Shown: positions 15,460-28,109 of the stretch, piece after piece
How positions within the stretch are numbered: position 1 is the stretch's first letter
Layout of the letters: the number at the start of each line of letters is the position of its first letter
Source: JBEKTY01 sp049515555
Lineage (GTDB): Bacteria; Planctomycetota; Planctomycetia; Pirellulales; Thermoguttaceae
Direction: 5' to 3'
Assembly (NCBI GenBank): GCA_049515555.1
Contig: JBEKTY010000037.1
Span: forward strand, 1-64,000
DNA length: 64,000 nucleotides
Position numbers and translations under genes: made by a program
Notes under the pieces: generated by a model
The model's database searches: none
The model's input: only the letters and a program-made list of their open reading frames with translations
Told to the model about the DNA's origin: nothing

Positions 15460-17322
15460 TCACTTATTCTTCCCCAATTCCAGGTCCCGGGTGACCTTAT
15501 ATATCCGCTGCTGTTGCTCGGCCAGGTGTTGCAGGGCCTCGACCAGGTCGGCCCGGTCGGTCTGTTCCCCGCCCACCAAGGCGGCATAACGCTCGGTGCG
15601 GCGGTTGACCCGCATCTGCAAGGCGCGGATCATCTTCAATTCGGCCAGCACGTCGATCAGGGGCGGGTCTTGGGGCTGCCCGGAGGGCGACTGCCCGGGG
15701 GGCTTCTTCCGGTTGTCCATGTCCTTCTGGGCCTTCTTCAGGGCGTCGATGATCTCCTCCAGGGCCGCCAGGATGTCCCGCTCGATCGTCTGGGTTATTG
15801 TATCCACCCGGTCCTGGGCCAGGCGATGCACGACCTGCTGCATGTCGTCGCGCATCTGCCGCACGGCCTCGGGCAGGGCCACGGCGCTGCCCTCCTCACG
15901 CAACAGCAGCAGGGCCTTGTCCACCTCGACGATAATTCCGGTCTGCTTGTTGCTCAGCCGGCCGGCTTCGATCTCGTGGCTGTGGGTGCGGTCGGACTGG
16001 GGCACCTTGTCCAGCCGCACGGTGCCTTCGTACACCTCGCGCTCGGCCTGGAGCATCTGTTGGAACCGCGCTTCCAGCATGGCCAGCAGCCGCTTCATCT
16101 CTTCCTCGCGGAGCTGGCGGAGGATTTCTTCCAGCTCGCTGCGGGCCTGCTCCAACTCGCGGATGGCCTTCTCCTGCTCGTCGAAGGCCCCCTGACGCTT
16201 GGCCTCGTCGAGCTTCTTCTGGGCATCTTTCATCCGCTGCCGGGCGGCATCCAGCCGCTGGCGAACCGGGTTCTGGTCCTGGGGCGGTTGGCCGGCGGCC
16301 TGCTGATCGCCCTGTGGTTGGCCCTGTCCTTGGCCTGGGTTTGGGGATTTAGGGATTTGGGGATTTGGGGACTTGGGGTTCTGGGGAGCGTTCTCTTTGC
16401 CGCCCTCGGCCTTCCCCTTTTCACCTTCGTTTGGGGATTTGGGGATTTGGGGATTTGGGGATTTAGAGTTCTTGGGAGCGTTTTCCTTTCCACCCTCGGC
16501 CTTCCCCTTCTCGCCTTCCGCTTTCTCCTTCTCACCTTCCGCCTTCCCCTTTCCACCTTCCGCCTTTTCTTTTCCGCCTTCCGCTTTGTTTTCCTCGTTC
16601 GTCTGGATATCTTCCGAGAGCTTTCCGGTTTTCTGGGCCAGCTCGCCCTGCTCGCCGGAGAGGTGTTTGGGGTCGTCGCCGCCGGCCGTGCGGCCCTGGA
16701 TGTCCTTCTGCTCGCGGAGCAGGCGGTTGATGCGCTCCAGATACTTTCGATAGCGGGCCTTTTCCGATTCGATGCGGGCGGTGCGGTTCTCGCTCAGCAG
16801 CAACTCCAGGATGGCCCGCAGGTCCTGATCGACCTTCGATTGGTTCTCCATCGCCCGGGAAAGCTGATCGTCGTGGAGCAGCTTTACGATTTCGTCCAGG
16901 CACAGATCGACCCGCCGATCGCCGCTTTCCTTGAGGGCTTTTTCGATGAGCACGGCCCGCCGCGGATCGCTGGCGCGTGTCAGATCGCGCATCCGCATCA
17001 GGACCTTCTCGAGCTCCTTGTACTGATCGGCCAACTGCTGCTGGGCCGCCGGAAGGTTGGCGGTCTGGTTTTCGAGGCGTGTGGCCGGGCCAGTTGCCGG
17101 AGCGCCGGGCTTCTCGGGGCGTGTGGCCGGCGGAGCGCCCGGCGGCGGTTTATCCGCGGCCGTCGCCGACCAGGCCGCAGCCAGCACCAGGCCGCAGCCG
17201 AGAAATACAAGCGCCGCCGGCCAACCGGCCGGCGCCCAGCGGATAGCTTGGGGACTGTCCCAATTTTCGTCCGACGAAAATGGGACTGTCCCCTTCCCAC
17301 GCGCCCAGCGTGCTGCTGCCAT
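15460..17322 (-). CDS. Secreted coiled-coil protein with repeat-derived low-complexity region
   Basis: A 620-residue protein. The N-terminal 24 residues include GKGTVPFSSDENWDSPQ, encoded by a family A palindrome. A signal peptide follows (about 32-56, LVFLGCGLVLAAAWSATAA). The rest is largely helical with long coiled coils (about 95-235 and 345-600). They are separated by a Lys/Glu/Ala/Gly-rich tract with KAEGGKEKAEGGKGKAEGEK-type units and two KSPNPQIPKSPN units that correspond to family F repeats. It starts two bases after the stop of the DUF4175-like gene, so translation is probably coupled. Likely a periplasmic structural or tethering protein; no enzymatic motif is visible. Confidence 0.8.
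   Translation of the reverse strand: MAAARWARGKGTVPFSSDENWDSPQAIRWAPAGWPAALVFLGCGLVLAAAWSATAADKPPPGAPPATRPEKPGAPATGPATRLENQTANLPAAQQQLADQYKELEKVLMRMRDLTRASDPRRAVLIEKALKESGDRRVDLCLDEIVKLLHDDQLSRAMENQSKVDQDLRAILELLLSENRTARIESEKARYRKYLERINRLLREQKDIQGRTAGGDDPKHLSGEQGELAQKTGKLSEDIQTNEENKAEGGKEKAEGGKGKAEGEKEKAEGEKGKAEGGKENAPKNSKSPNPQIPKSPNEGEKGKAEGGKENAPQNPKSPNPQIPKSPNPGQGQGQPQGDQQAAGQPPQDQNPVRQRLDAARQRMKDAQKKLDEAKRQGAFDEQEKAIRELEQARSELEEILRQLREEEMKRLLAMLEARFQQMLQAEREVYEGTVRLDKVPQSDRTHSHEIEAGRLSNKQTGIIVEVDKALLLLREEGSAVALPEAVRQMRDDMQQVVHRLAQDRVDTITQTIERDILAALEEIIDALKKAQKDMDNRKKPPGQSPSGQPQDPPLIDVLAELKMIRALQMRVNRRTERYAALVGGEQTDRADLVEALQHLAEQQQRIYKVTRDLELGKNK
16341..16380. repeat. Family F unit inside a coding sequence
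   Basis: gggatttagggatttgggga units translated as PKSPNPQIPKSPN in the coiled-coil gene. Confidence 0.85.
16431..16470. repeat. Family F unit, second in-frame copy
   Basis: The same unit 90 bases away, in the same frame. Together with the intervening cgccctcggccttccccttt it forms a larger tandem duplication. Confidence 0.85.
17250..17293. repeat. Family A palindrome in the N-terminal coding region
   Basis: The 44-base element is essentially the same as the copy at 1434-1477, and is read in frame as GTVPFSSDENWDSP before the signal peptide of the 15460-17322 gene. Confidence 0.9.
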
Positions 17323-17324
17323 GA

Positions 17325-19679
17325 CTATTTCTCCAATAGGTCTTGGATCCGCTCTCGGTGCCGCTCTTGCGTTTGCTTCGATATCTGCTGCTGGAGCCGG
17401 ATGATCGTGCGGAGGCGATCGACCAGCTCGTTGAAGTCTTCCAACTCGACCATGCGGCTGAGGACCTTGCGCATGGCCAGCAGGATGTCGTCGGCCTGGC
17501 GGCGGGCGGCGTCGCGGCGCGCGGGGCCTGCGAGCAGATCGGCCGTGGCCGCTTGCAGGGCCTCCAAGCGGCGTTCCAGCTCGGGGAACATCTGCTCGCA
17601 GATCCGGCGGAGCGGCTCGGCGATGCCGGCCCCCAACCGGTTCTTCAGCTCCTCGGTGTCGATGCGGTTGTTGGCCAATTGCTGGCGGATGTCGTCGATC
17701 GAGTCGGCCACGCCCAGGGTCTCTTGGGCGTTCTTGCGGCAGTTCTGCAAGGCTTGCAGCACGCGCTCGGTGCGGCGCTCGGCGCGTTGGGCGGGCGAGA
17801 GGTTCTCCTCGTGGAGCGGCTGATCGCCCGGCTCGGCGCCGGCGGCTTTGTCGGCCGCCGGCTTGACGGCCGCCTTGGCTTCCGCCTTGTCGGCCGGCTT
17901 AGTTGCCGGTTTGGCGGCGGGCGGGCCGGGGGCGGAAAAGTCCATTCGCAACAGCAGATCACGCCCCTCGGTCATCTCCTCGACGATCGACTCGAACCGC
18001 TGGCGGAGCACCAGCTCGCGGGCCTCCAGCATGGCGCGGAGCTCCTCCGGCGAGACGACGTCCAAGAGCCAGGTCTCGCTGCTGCCGACGTTGGGGCCCC
18101 GGCCCAGGTCGCACAGGTCGGCCGCTTTGACGGCCAGCGATAGTTTCTGGCCGCGGGCGAGCTTCAGCTCCCGGGCCTCCAGGGCCGCATTGCGCAGGAC
18201 GAACTCGGTGGGGTGCTTCGCCAACGTGGCCAGCGCCGCGGTGGCCGGCGGGTGCTGGTCTACGGCGTATTCGTACCACACGCGGGCGATGCCGTAATCA
18301 TCACTGACGCTGCCCGCCACCGGCAGCCGCGCGGCGGGCGTAATGGCCGTGCCGATGCCGGCCAACCGCACGGCCAGTTGCGGCGGCTCGTCGGCCACGG
18401 CCACCAGGGCCAGCGGGATCGGCTCGCGGCTCTTAATGCCGTCGGCATCGAGCAGGGTGAACAGCAGCGTGGTGTCTCGCCGCATGGGCGCCAGGGCGTA
18501 GCGGAATCCCATGCGGTCGGCGGCCAGGGCCTGGCCCTCGAGGATCTGCACCGCGGCCGGCCGCCGCTCGGCCGGCGGGAAGTCGATCCGCACCGAGCGC
18601 AGCTCCTTGTTGGCCCGGCCGCAGACCACGACCCGCGTGGCCAGCGGGACCTGCATCGCGCCGGCGATGGCCAGGGTGTGCGGCGGGCGATCCATGTACG
18701 CCGGATAACGCAGCTCCAGCTCGACCGCGGTCAGCGTGGGATTGGGCACTACGTCGATCCGCAGATCGCGCAGGCGGGCATCGCCGCCGAGCACGTCGAA
18801 GCGGACGTCGGCCAGCAGGCCGCGGAACGTGAATCCGTATTCTTGCAGCACGGTGCGCGGGTCGACTTGGCCCGCGGCGGCCGTGGCCGGGCCGACGCCC
18901 AGGCGGCTCATCGTGCGGCGGCCGCGCGGGCCCCCCGCGATGCGGTAGCGAACCTCGACCGCCTCCGGCACGACGGGCGGCTGCGTGTCGCCGGGCAGGG
19001 CCTGGACCAGGAGGTCGAAGTCGGCCCCGCTGGCTACCTTGGCGGCGCCGTCGGCGAAGCCCACCGCCTCCAGGCGGATCTTCCGCGGCCAGGACCGCTC
19101 CGCCAGCAGCAGGTTCCGCCGGGCCCAGATTTGCAGGGCCTCGGGTGCGGCAACGGCCAGGCCGGCAATCAAGGCCGAGAGGCCCAGGGCCATCGCCGCC
19201 TTGCGCAGCAGCGGCCTGGGGTTGAAGACCTTCGGCAAGTGTACGGCCGCCAGGCGCTCGTCGGCCAAGCGGCAGGTGCGGGCGAGCATGAGCGGATCGT
19301 AGCCGGCTTCAGCCGGCCACTGCTCGGTCAGAGCCACCGAGGTGAGCAGGCTGTCATCCAGCTCCGGGAACCGCCGTTCCAGGAGCATGGCCATGTTGCC
19401 GTCGCTTAAGGGGACGAAGAGGCGGCGCGCGACGAGCCGCACCAGGACGAAGGCCAGGCCGGCGCCGGCCGCGGCCAGCAGCAGCCCGCGGATCGGCCGC
19501 GGCGGCTCCAGCAGCCAATCGACGGCCAGGCTGATCCAGAATGCCGCGCCCAGGAGCACGCCCGCCGCGCACAGCCCTTCCAGCCAGACGTAACGCCGCA
19601 CACGGCGGCGGAGCCGGCCCAGCGTGCCGTGCACGGCGGGGCTCAGCCGCGGCAGGTCTTCAAGCCGGATGGCAGCCAT
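17325..19679 (-). CDS. DUF4175-like membrane protein
   Basis: A 784-residue protein. Residues 25-95 contain two closely spaced transmembrane helices (GLCAAGVLLGAAFWISLAVD and GLLLAAAGAGLAFVLVRLVA), and a third lies near 160-180. There follows a large beta-rich exposed region (about 200-500) with VELELRYPAYMDRPPHTLAI and SDDYGIARVWYEYAVD motifs. The C-terminal region is highly helical (about 520-784) after a Lys/Ala/Pro linker. This matches the architecture of DUF4175 and related planctomycete envelope proteins that follow MoxR-DUF58-BatA genes. Function is unknown, and a cell-envelope or surveillance role is inferred from the neighbours. The ATG at 19679 is preceded by a 127-base gap with a family B repeat. 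Confidence 0.75.
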   Translation of the reverse strand: MAAIRLEDLPRLSPAVHGTLGRLRRRVRRYVWLEGLCAAGVLLGAAFWISLAVDWLLEPPRPIRGLLLAAAGAGLAFVLVRLVARRLFVPLSDGNMAMLLERRFPELDDSLLTSVALTEQWPAEAGYDPLMLARTCRLADERLAAVHLPKVFNPRPLLRKAAMALGLSALIAGLAVAAPEALQIWARRNLLLAERSWPRKIRLEAVGFADGAAKVASGADFDLLVQALPGDTQPPVVPEAVEVRYRIAGGPRGRRTMSRLGVGPATAAAGQVDPRTVLQEYGFTFRGLLADVRFDVLGGDARLRDLRIDVVPNPTLTAVELELRYPAYMDRPPHTLAIAGAMQVPLATRVVVCGRANKELRSVRIDFPPAERRPAAVQILEGQALAADRMGFRYALAPMRRDTTLLFTLLDADGIKSREPIPLALVAVADEPPQLAVRLAGIGTAITPAARLPVAGSVSDDYGIARVWYEYAVDQHPPATAALATLAKHPTEFVLRNAALEARELKLARGQKLSLAVKAADLCDLGRGPNVGSSETWLLDVVSPEELRAMLEARELVLRQRFESIVEEMTEGRDLLLRMDFSAPGPPAAKPATKPADKAEAKAAVKPAADKAAGAEPGDQPLHEENLSPAQRAERRTERVLQALQNCRKNAQETLGVADSIDDIRQQLANNRIDTEELKNRLGAGIAEPLRRICEQMFPELERRLEALQAATADLLAGPARRDAARRQADDILLAMRKVLSRMVELEDFNELVDRLRTIIRLQQQISKQTQERHRERIQDLLEK

Positions 19680-19715
19680 TCATCTTCTCTTAAGTACCAT
19701 CTATGTCATATACTC

Positions 19716-19778
19716 GGTGCCACTGCTGGCTTGCCCAGCAGTGCCAAGACACTGCTGGGCAAGCCAGCAGTGGCACCC
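19716..19778. repeat. Family B palindrome (CTGCTGGCTTGCCCAGCAG type)
   Basis: Near-perfect inverted arms (ggtgccactgctggcttgcc and its complement) between the VWA and DUF4175-like genes. Confidence 0.9.
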
Positions 19779-19806
19779 AAACAAAAATCACCATTTGCCT
19801 GAATCA

Positions 19807-22529
<2,723 letters not shown>

Positions 22530-22533
<4 letters not shown>

Positions 22534-24896
22534 GCGGCACCGCCTTTCGCCACCGCGGGCGCCGGCCAGCGCCCGGAGCGCCCGTGCAGGCCCGCCGACG
22601 GGACCGGATGGTAGCCGGCCGACCAGGCCAGCCACTGCTCGGCCACCAGCAGCACGAGGAGCAGGTAAAGCAGAAGGTCGCTAAGGTTATGCCCGCCCAA
22701 CTCGCCCAGTTCCGTCTGGAACGAGGCGGCCCGCTCGAACTGGTACTTGACTTCCGGCAGTAGCCGGGCCGCCAGGTCGCGGCCGAAAAGGGCCTTCAGG
22801 TCGCCCTCGGCCGGATCGACGTTGACGGCGAAGGAGCGGCTTTCGGGCTTTCCGGATGAGCGGGTGAGCTGGGCTTCGTAGAACCCCGCCACGTCGGTGT
22901 GCGAGAACATGGCGCTGAGCCGGCCGGGTGCGGCGGGCACGGCGTCGGCGCTGGAGGACGTGCCGGCATCTCCCCCCGCCGGTGCGATGAATCGCACCTG
23001 CGGCTGGTACTGCGCAGCCTCCAGACTAAGCTCGATGGGCTGACCGAGCGGCTGCGACACTTCGGCTGCCGGCCGGCGCGAGAGGTACGCGAACAGGTCG
23101 CGGACGACCACCGGAAACGAGCCGGTCTCGTTGTTGGCGGCCCAGTTGTTCCAGACCGGGGCGGCGGTGGAGAGGAAGGCCATCACGCGTCCCTGGCCGA
23201 AGCCTTTCTCGACCCACAGCGGCGCGCCGTTGCGCAGGCGGAGCAGCACGCGCGCGGGCCGCCCGGCGCGGGGACTGTCCCGATTTTCGTCCGCCTCTCC
23301 CCGCGGAGAGGTCGAAGATGGGACTGTCCCCTTTGGCCCGTCCGCCGCGGGGCCGGGCGCCGCCGGGTTCCAGCCCTTCGCCGCGGCGAAGTACCGCTGG
23401 ACCGTCACCGCGCCCAGGTGCTCGTTCCGCTCGGAACCGAGGTACCGGAACACGAAATGCTCGTCGCCCTGCATGTCGGGGGTCTTCTCCAGGCGATCGA
23501 CCACGAGGTCCTCGGGCCCGGCCAGCGGCAAGGGAAACAGCCCCCGGCCGTCGCGATACAGGTCGCGGTTGACCACGTCGCCTTGGGTCTGCTCGCCGAG
23601 GAAGAAGGCCACTCCGCCTCCGGCGGCGGCATAGCGCTCCAGGGCCTCTACGGCCGATCGGTCCAGCCGCTCGACGTTGGCCACGGCGATGGCGCGGAAG
23701 GCGTCCAGCGGCCGGTTGACCAGGAAGCGGGGCGTCTCGATCCGCGGCAGCACGCCGGTGCGGACCTTGCCCCCGGGCGACAAGGCCCAGGCCAGATACT
23801 TGGCGTCGCGCCCGCCGGGGTCGCCGTCGACCACGAGCACCGGCATCTCGGCCGAAAGCTCGACGACGGCGTAGCGGGCGTTGTCGGCGTCCACGGCGTC
23901 GGGCTCCAACCGGGCGGTGATGCGGTGCTGGCCCGCCTCGGCGAAACTCACGTCGAAGCGCTCCTTGGCCACGCCGTCCGGTGGAATCTCGGCGATCGTA
24001 ACCGGGGGCCGGGCCTTGCCGTCCTCGCTGAGCAGCACGGGCAGGTTGCGGACCGCCGCGGGTCCGAAATTCCGCACCGCGACTTCCATCCGCCAGCGGA
24101 CTCCCGCCGCCCGGATGCCCTCCTCGGGCTCCAGCGACACCAGCGCCAGGTTGGCGTGCGTGGCATCGACGCAATCGACCAGGTGGATCTCGGTGCGGTT
24201 GCCGCTGAGCCGGGCCAGGTGCTGTTTCACCGCCCCGGGCTGGTCCCACTGCCGGGCGCGAAAATCGGAAACCAGGTACAGCACCCGCCGCTCGCCCTCG
24301 TCGTCGCCCAGCATTTGGCTGACGGCATCCAGCGGGATCGTCGGCTCGGCCGCCGTCTGCGATACGTCGATCTCCTTCAGCCGGGCCGCCAGGCGGTTTG
24401 GCAACTCGGCATCGACCGGCTCCTTGCTGAAATCGGGCCGCACCCCGCCGCCATACTGGCCGGCCCGCGAGAATCGCAACAGGGTGAACGATTGCGGCGG
24501 CCCATGGCGGGCGGCCGATTCGACAACTCGCCGGACGACCTTCTTGGCCTCCTCCAATGCCGTGCTGTCGCCCCAGTGGTCCGACATCGAGAAACTGTCG
24601 TCCAGGAGCACGACGTGATGGGTCCGCCGGCTGCCCAGCAAGTTGCCCCAGCGATTGCGCACTAGCGGTTGGGCCACCAACAGCACGACGGCGGCCACGG
24701 CCGCCATCCGCAGCAGGAGCAGCAACAACTGCTTGAGAATTACCCAGGTGCGGTGTTTCTTCTGGCTGATGAGCAGGAACTCCATGGCCGCCCACTCCAC
24801 CCGCCGGTGCCGCAGCATGTTGATCAGGTGGATCAACACGGGCAGGGCCACCACCGGCAGTCCCCAGAGCAGCAGCGGATGAACGAAGTTGGCCAT
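22530..24896 (-). CDS. BatA-like membrane protein with VWA domain
   Basis: A 788-residue protein starting MANFVHPLLLWGLPVVALPVLIH, the typical aerotolerance-regulator (BatA) N-terminal helix. A second helix follows (about 57-80, LLLLLLRMAAVAAVVLLVAQ), then a VWA-like domain with a DDSFSMS MIDAS start near 98. The remaining region is beta-rich with a glutamine-amidotransferase-like fold (about 380-660). The C-terminal helix is at about 745-765 (LSDLLLYLLLVLLVAEQWLA). Residues about 522-543 (KGTVPSSTSPRGEADENRDSP) are encoded by a family A element. BatA proteins interact with MoxR ATPases and are thought to help assemble or activate envelope complexes. The frame is open upstream of 24896, but that part is a repeat, so this ATG was chosen. 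Confidence 0.85.
23270..23331. repeat. Family A palindrome, long variant, inside the BatA-like gene
   Basis: ggggactgtcccgattttcg and its degraded mirror flank a tctccccgcggagag hairpin. It is in frame, with no stop. Confidence 0.85.
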
Positions 24897-24911
24897 GGTC
24901 GGTGCGATTAC

Positions 24912-24990
24912 GGGTGCCACTGCTGGCTTGTCCAGCAGTGCCGAACCACCAGGATGCACAACACTGCTGGACGAGCCAGCCGTGGCACCC
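24912..24990. repeat. Family B palindrome
   Basis: gggtgccactgctggcttgt and its near complement cgagccagccgtggcaccc flank an aggatgcac loop in the gap between the DUF58 and BatA-like genes. Confidence 0.88.
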
Positions 24991-25885
24991 AAGCGGCGGG
25001 TGCTGTTTCTATCCTTTCTTCTTCCGGTACATGCCGAGGCGGTGGGCGAGGTAGGCGGCCAGGGCGGCGTCCAAGGGCTGACTGGTCCGCAGCAGGGCGT
25101 AGTCGATGGCCTGACGGGTGCAGCCCCGTCGGACCTCCTCCAAGTAGGCGCCCAGGGCCCGCAGATAGCCCGCGCGGAGCGCGCGGGGATTGCAGCGCAG
25201 CACATCGGGCAGCTCCAGGCCCTCGAACCGCGTGGGGCCGTTGAACTGGAAATCCAGCTCGTCGTCGTCCAGCACGTGGAACACCAGCAGGTCGTGGCCG
25301 CGGCTCCGCAGCAGCTTCAGCCCGCGGAACAAGCCCTCGCGGTCGGCCAGCAGGTCGGAGACCAGGATCATCATTCCCCGCCGCGGATAGGTCTCGGCGA
25401 CCTCGCGGAGGATGGTGTAGAAGTCGGTCTTGTTGCCGGGTGAGGCGGTGGCCATGGCGGCGATGATGGCCTCCAGATGGTTCCGCCGCGTCCGCAGGGG
25501 CACGGCGGCGCGCACCTCCTGGTCGAAGGCCACGCAGCCCACGGCGTCTTGCTGCCGCAGGAGCAGGTATCCCAGGCTGGCGGCGATGGTGCAGCCGTAC
25601 TCGTGCTTGTTCATGGCCCCGCGGCCGTAGCGCATGCTGCCCGATACGTCGACCAGCAGCGTGGCGCGGAGGTTGGTGTCTTCCTCGAACTGCTTGACGT
25701 AGTAGCGATCCTGCTTGGCCCACACCTTCCAATCCACGTAGCGCGGGTCGTCGCCGTAGGAATACTGGCGGTGCTGGCGGAACTCGACCGATTGGCCGAA
25801 GTACGGGCTGCGGTGCATTCCCGAGAGGAAGCCCTCGACCACGTGCCGGGCCCGCAGATCCAGCCGCGCGATGCGGCGGATGGCT

Positions 25886-26938
<1,053 letters not shown>

Positions 26939-26948
26939 TGTGCCTCGT

Positions 26949-27971
26949 TCAGCGTTGATAAATGGGCAAGGTGCCGCGATCCAACTGCAAGATGGTCAGG
27001 TTCATGGCCGTGGTGTAGCAGGGGCCCATGAAGCCCTGGTCCCAGGCGCCGTCCGGGCCGGCGTCGGCCACGATCTGCCGGTAGATCGCCTTGCGATACG
27101 TCTCCCATTGCTTGCCGCCCTCGCGGTACAGCACTTGGGAGTAATAGTAGTGGGCATAGTGCCAGTGGCCGGAGCTGTTGACCCGCCCCACGTCGGAGAA
27201 GTTCTGCCGGCAGTATTCCAGCAGCTTGGGGACGAACTTGTCGTCGTATTGGCCGGCGTTGAAGAGGCAGGCGATGGCGGCGGCGGTGATGGCGGGCCGG
27301 CCCCCGCCGCCGTGCGAGTTGTACTGCACGCCGCCGTCGGCCGTGGTGCACTTGCGAATGTAGGCCACCGCCTTGTCGATGATCTCCTTGGGCACGGGAA
27401 TGCCGGCGTTGCGGCAGCCGCGCAGGCCCTGCACCTGGGTGATGGTGGTCGAGCCTTCGTCGAAGTCGCCCCCGTCGCGGGCGCTGACGTAGCCCCAGCC
27501 GCCGGCCTTGGTCTGGGCCCGGCCGGTGAACTCGACCGCGCGGCTGAGCACGTCGATCAGCTCCTTCCGCCGATCCAGGTCTTCTTCCTCGCCCAGCACC
27601 TGCGACAGGAAGAGCATCGAGAAGCCGTGGCCGTAAGTATAGCGGTCGTCGTGCAGCGGGTCGCCGATCAGGCCGTTGCGGCAACTGCGGCTGACAAGAT
27701 AATCGACCGTCTTGCGGACCGTGGCGGCATACTTGCCCTGCGTCGTGGTCGAGCCTTCCGAGAGGAAGGCGATGCCGGCCAGGGCGGTGATCGAGGTCGG
27801 GTAGCGGCCTTCCGGCGCGGTCCAATGGCCCAGCCGCGACTGGCGCGCGGCGAGCCAATCCAGTCCGCGGGTCACGGCCCGATCCACGTCGGCGTCGCGC
27901 GCCACGGCCGTGCCGGCCAGCGCCGCGGCCGCGCAAAGCACCGCGGCCGCGGCGGATAGAACATATTTCAT
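26949..27971 (-). CDS. Secreted prenyltransferase/squalene-cyclase-fold repeat protein
   Basis: A 340-residue protein with a signal peptide (MKYVLSAAAAVLCAAAALAG) and a series of alpha-alpha repeats with the sequence style of the terpene-cyclase/protein prenyltransferase superfamily, for example DRAVTRGLDWLAARQSRLGH, GYVSARDGG and GRPAITAAAIACLFNAGQYD. Planctomycetes encode many such proteins with signal peptides, and these are unlikely to be hopanoid cyclases. A DxDD or QW catalytic pattern is not evident. The ATG at 27971 has the strong site gggaggagaac just upstream. The ORF extension further 5' runs through a family D repeat and was rejected. The gene leads directly into MoxR with a 10-base gap. 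Confidence 0.82.
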   Translation of the reverse strand: MKYVLSAAAAVLCAAAALAGTAVARDADVDRAVTRGLDWLAARQSRLGHWTAPEGRYPTSITALAGIAFLSEGSTTTQGKYAATVRKTVDYLVSRSCRNGLIGDPLHDDRYTYGHGFSMLFLSQVLGEEEDLDRRKELIDVLSRAVEFTGRAQTKAGGWGYVSARDGGDFDEGSTTITQVQGLRGCRNAGIPVPKEIIDKAVAYIRKCTTADGGVQYNSHGGGGRPAITAAAIACLFNAGQYDDKFVPKLLEYCRQNFSDVGRVNSSGHWHYAHYYYSQVLYREGGKQWETYRKAIYRQIVADAGPDGAWDQGFMGPCYTTAMNLTILQLDRGTLPIYQR

Positions 27972-27983
27972 GGTTCTCCTCCC

Positions 27984-28090
27984 GTGTTGTGGCCGGTCTC
28001 CGACCGAGCCACGCTGCCGACCGAAGGTCTCCTGAGCCCCGGAGACCTTCGGTCGGGCCGCGGCGGGGTCGGGAGACCCGCGCCGAACTT
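27984..28090. repeat. Family D element
   Basis: About 107 bases: gttgtggccggtctccgacc, an internal hairpin centred on agcccc with agaccttcggtcgg arms, and a trailing tcgggagacccgcgccgaac. It lies between the PQQ-propeller gene and the next gene. Other copies are at 33183, 47420 and 57556. Confidence 0.88.
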
Positions 28091-28109
28091 GGTTTCGTGC
28101 CATGAACGG

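Noticed and set aside
15514..17823. 769-codon open frame opposite the coiled-coil and DUF4175-like genes
   Set aside because: A shadow frame of two genes with family-like products; no ribosome site or domain was recognised.
27972..28103. Upstream extension of the prenyltransferase-fold gene
   Set aside because: Encoded entirely by a family D repeat; the strong ribosome site is at 27971.
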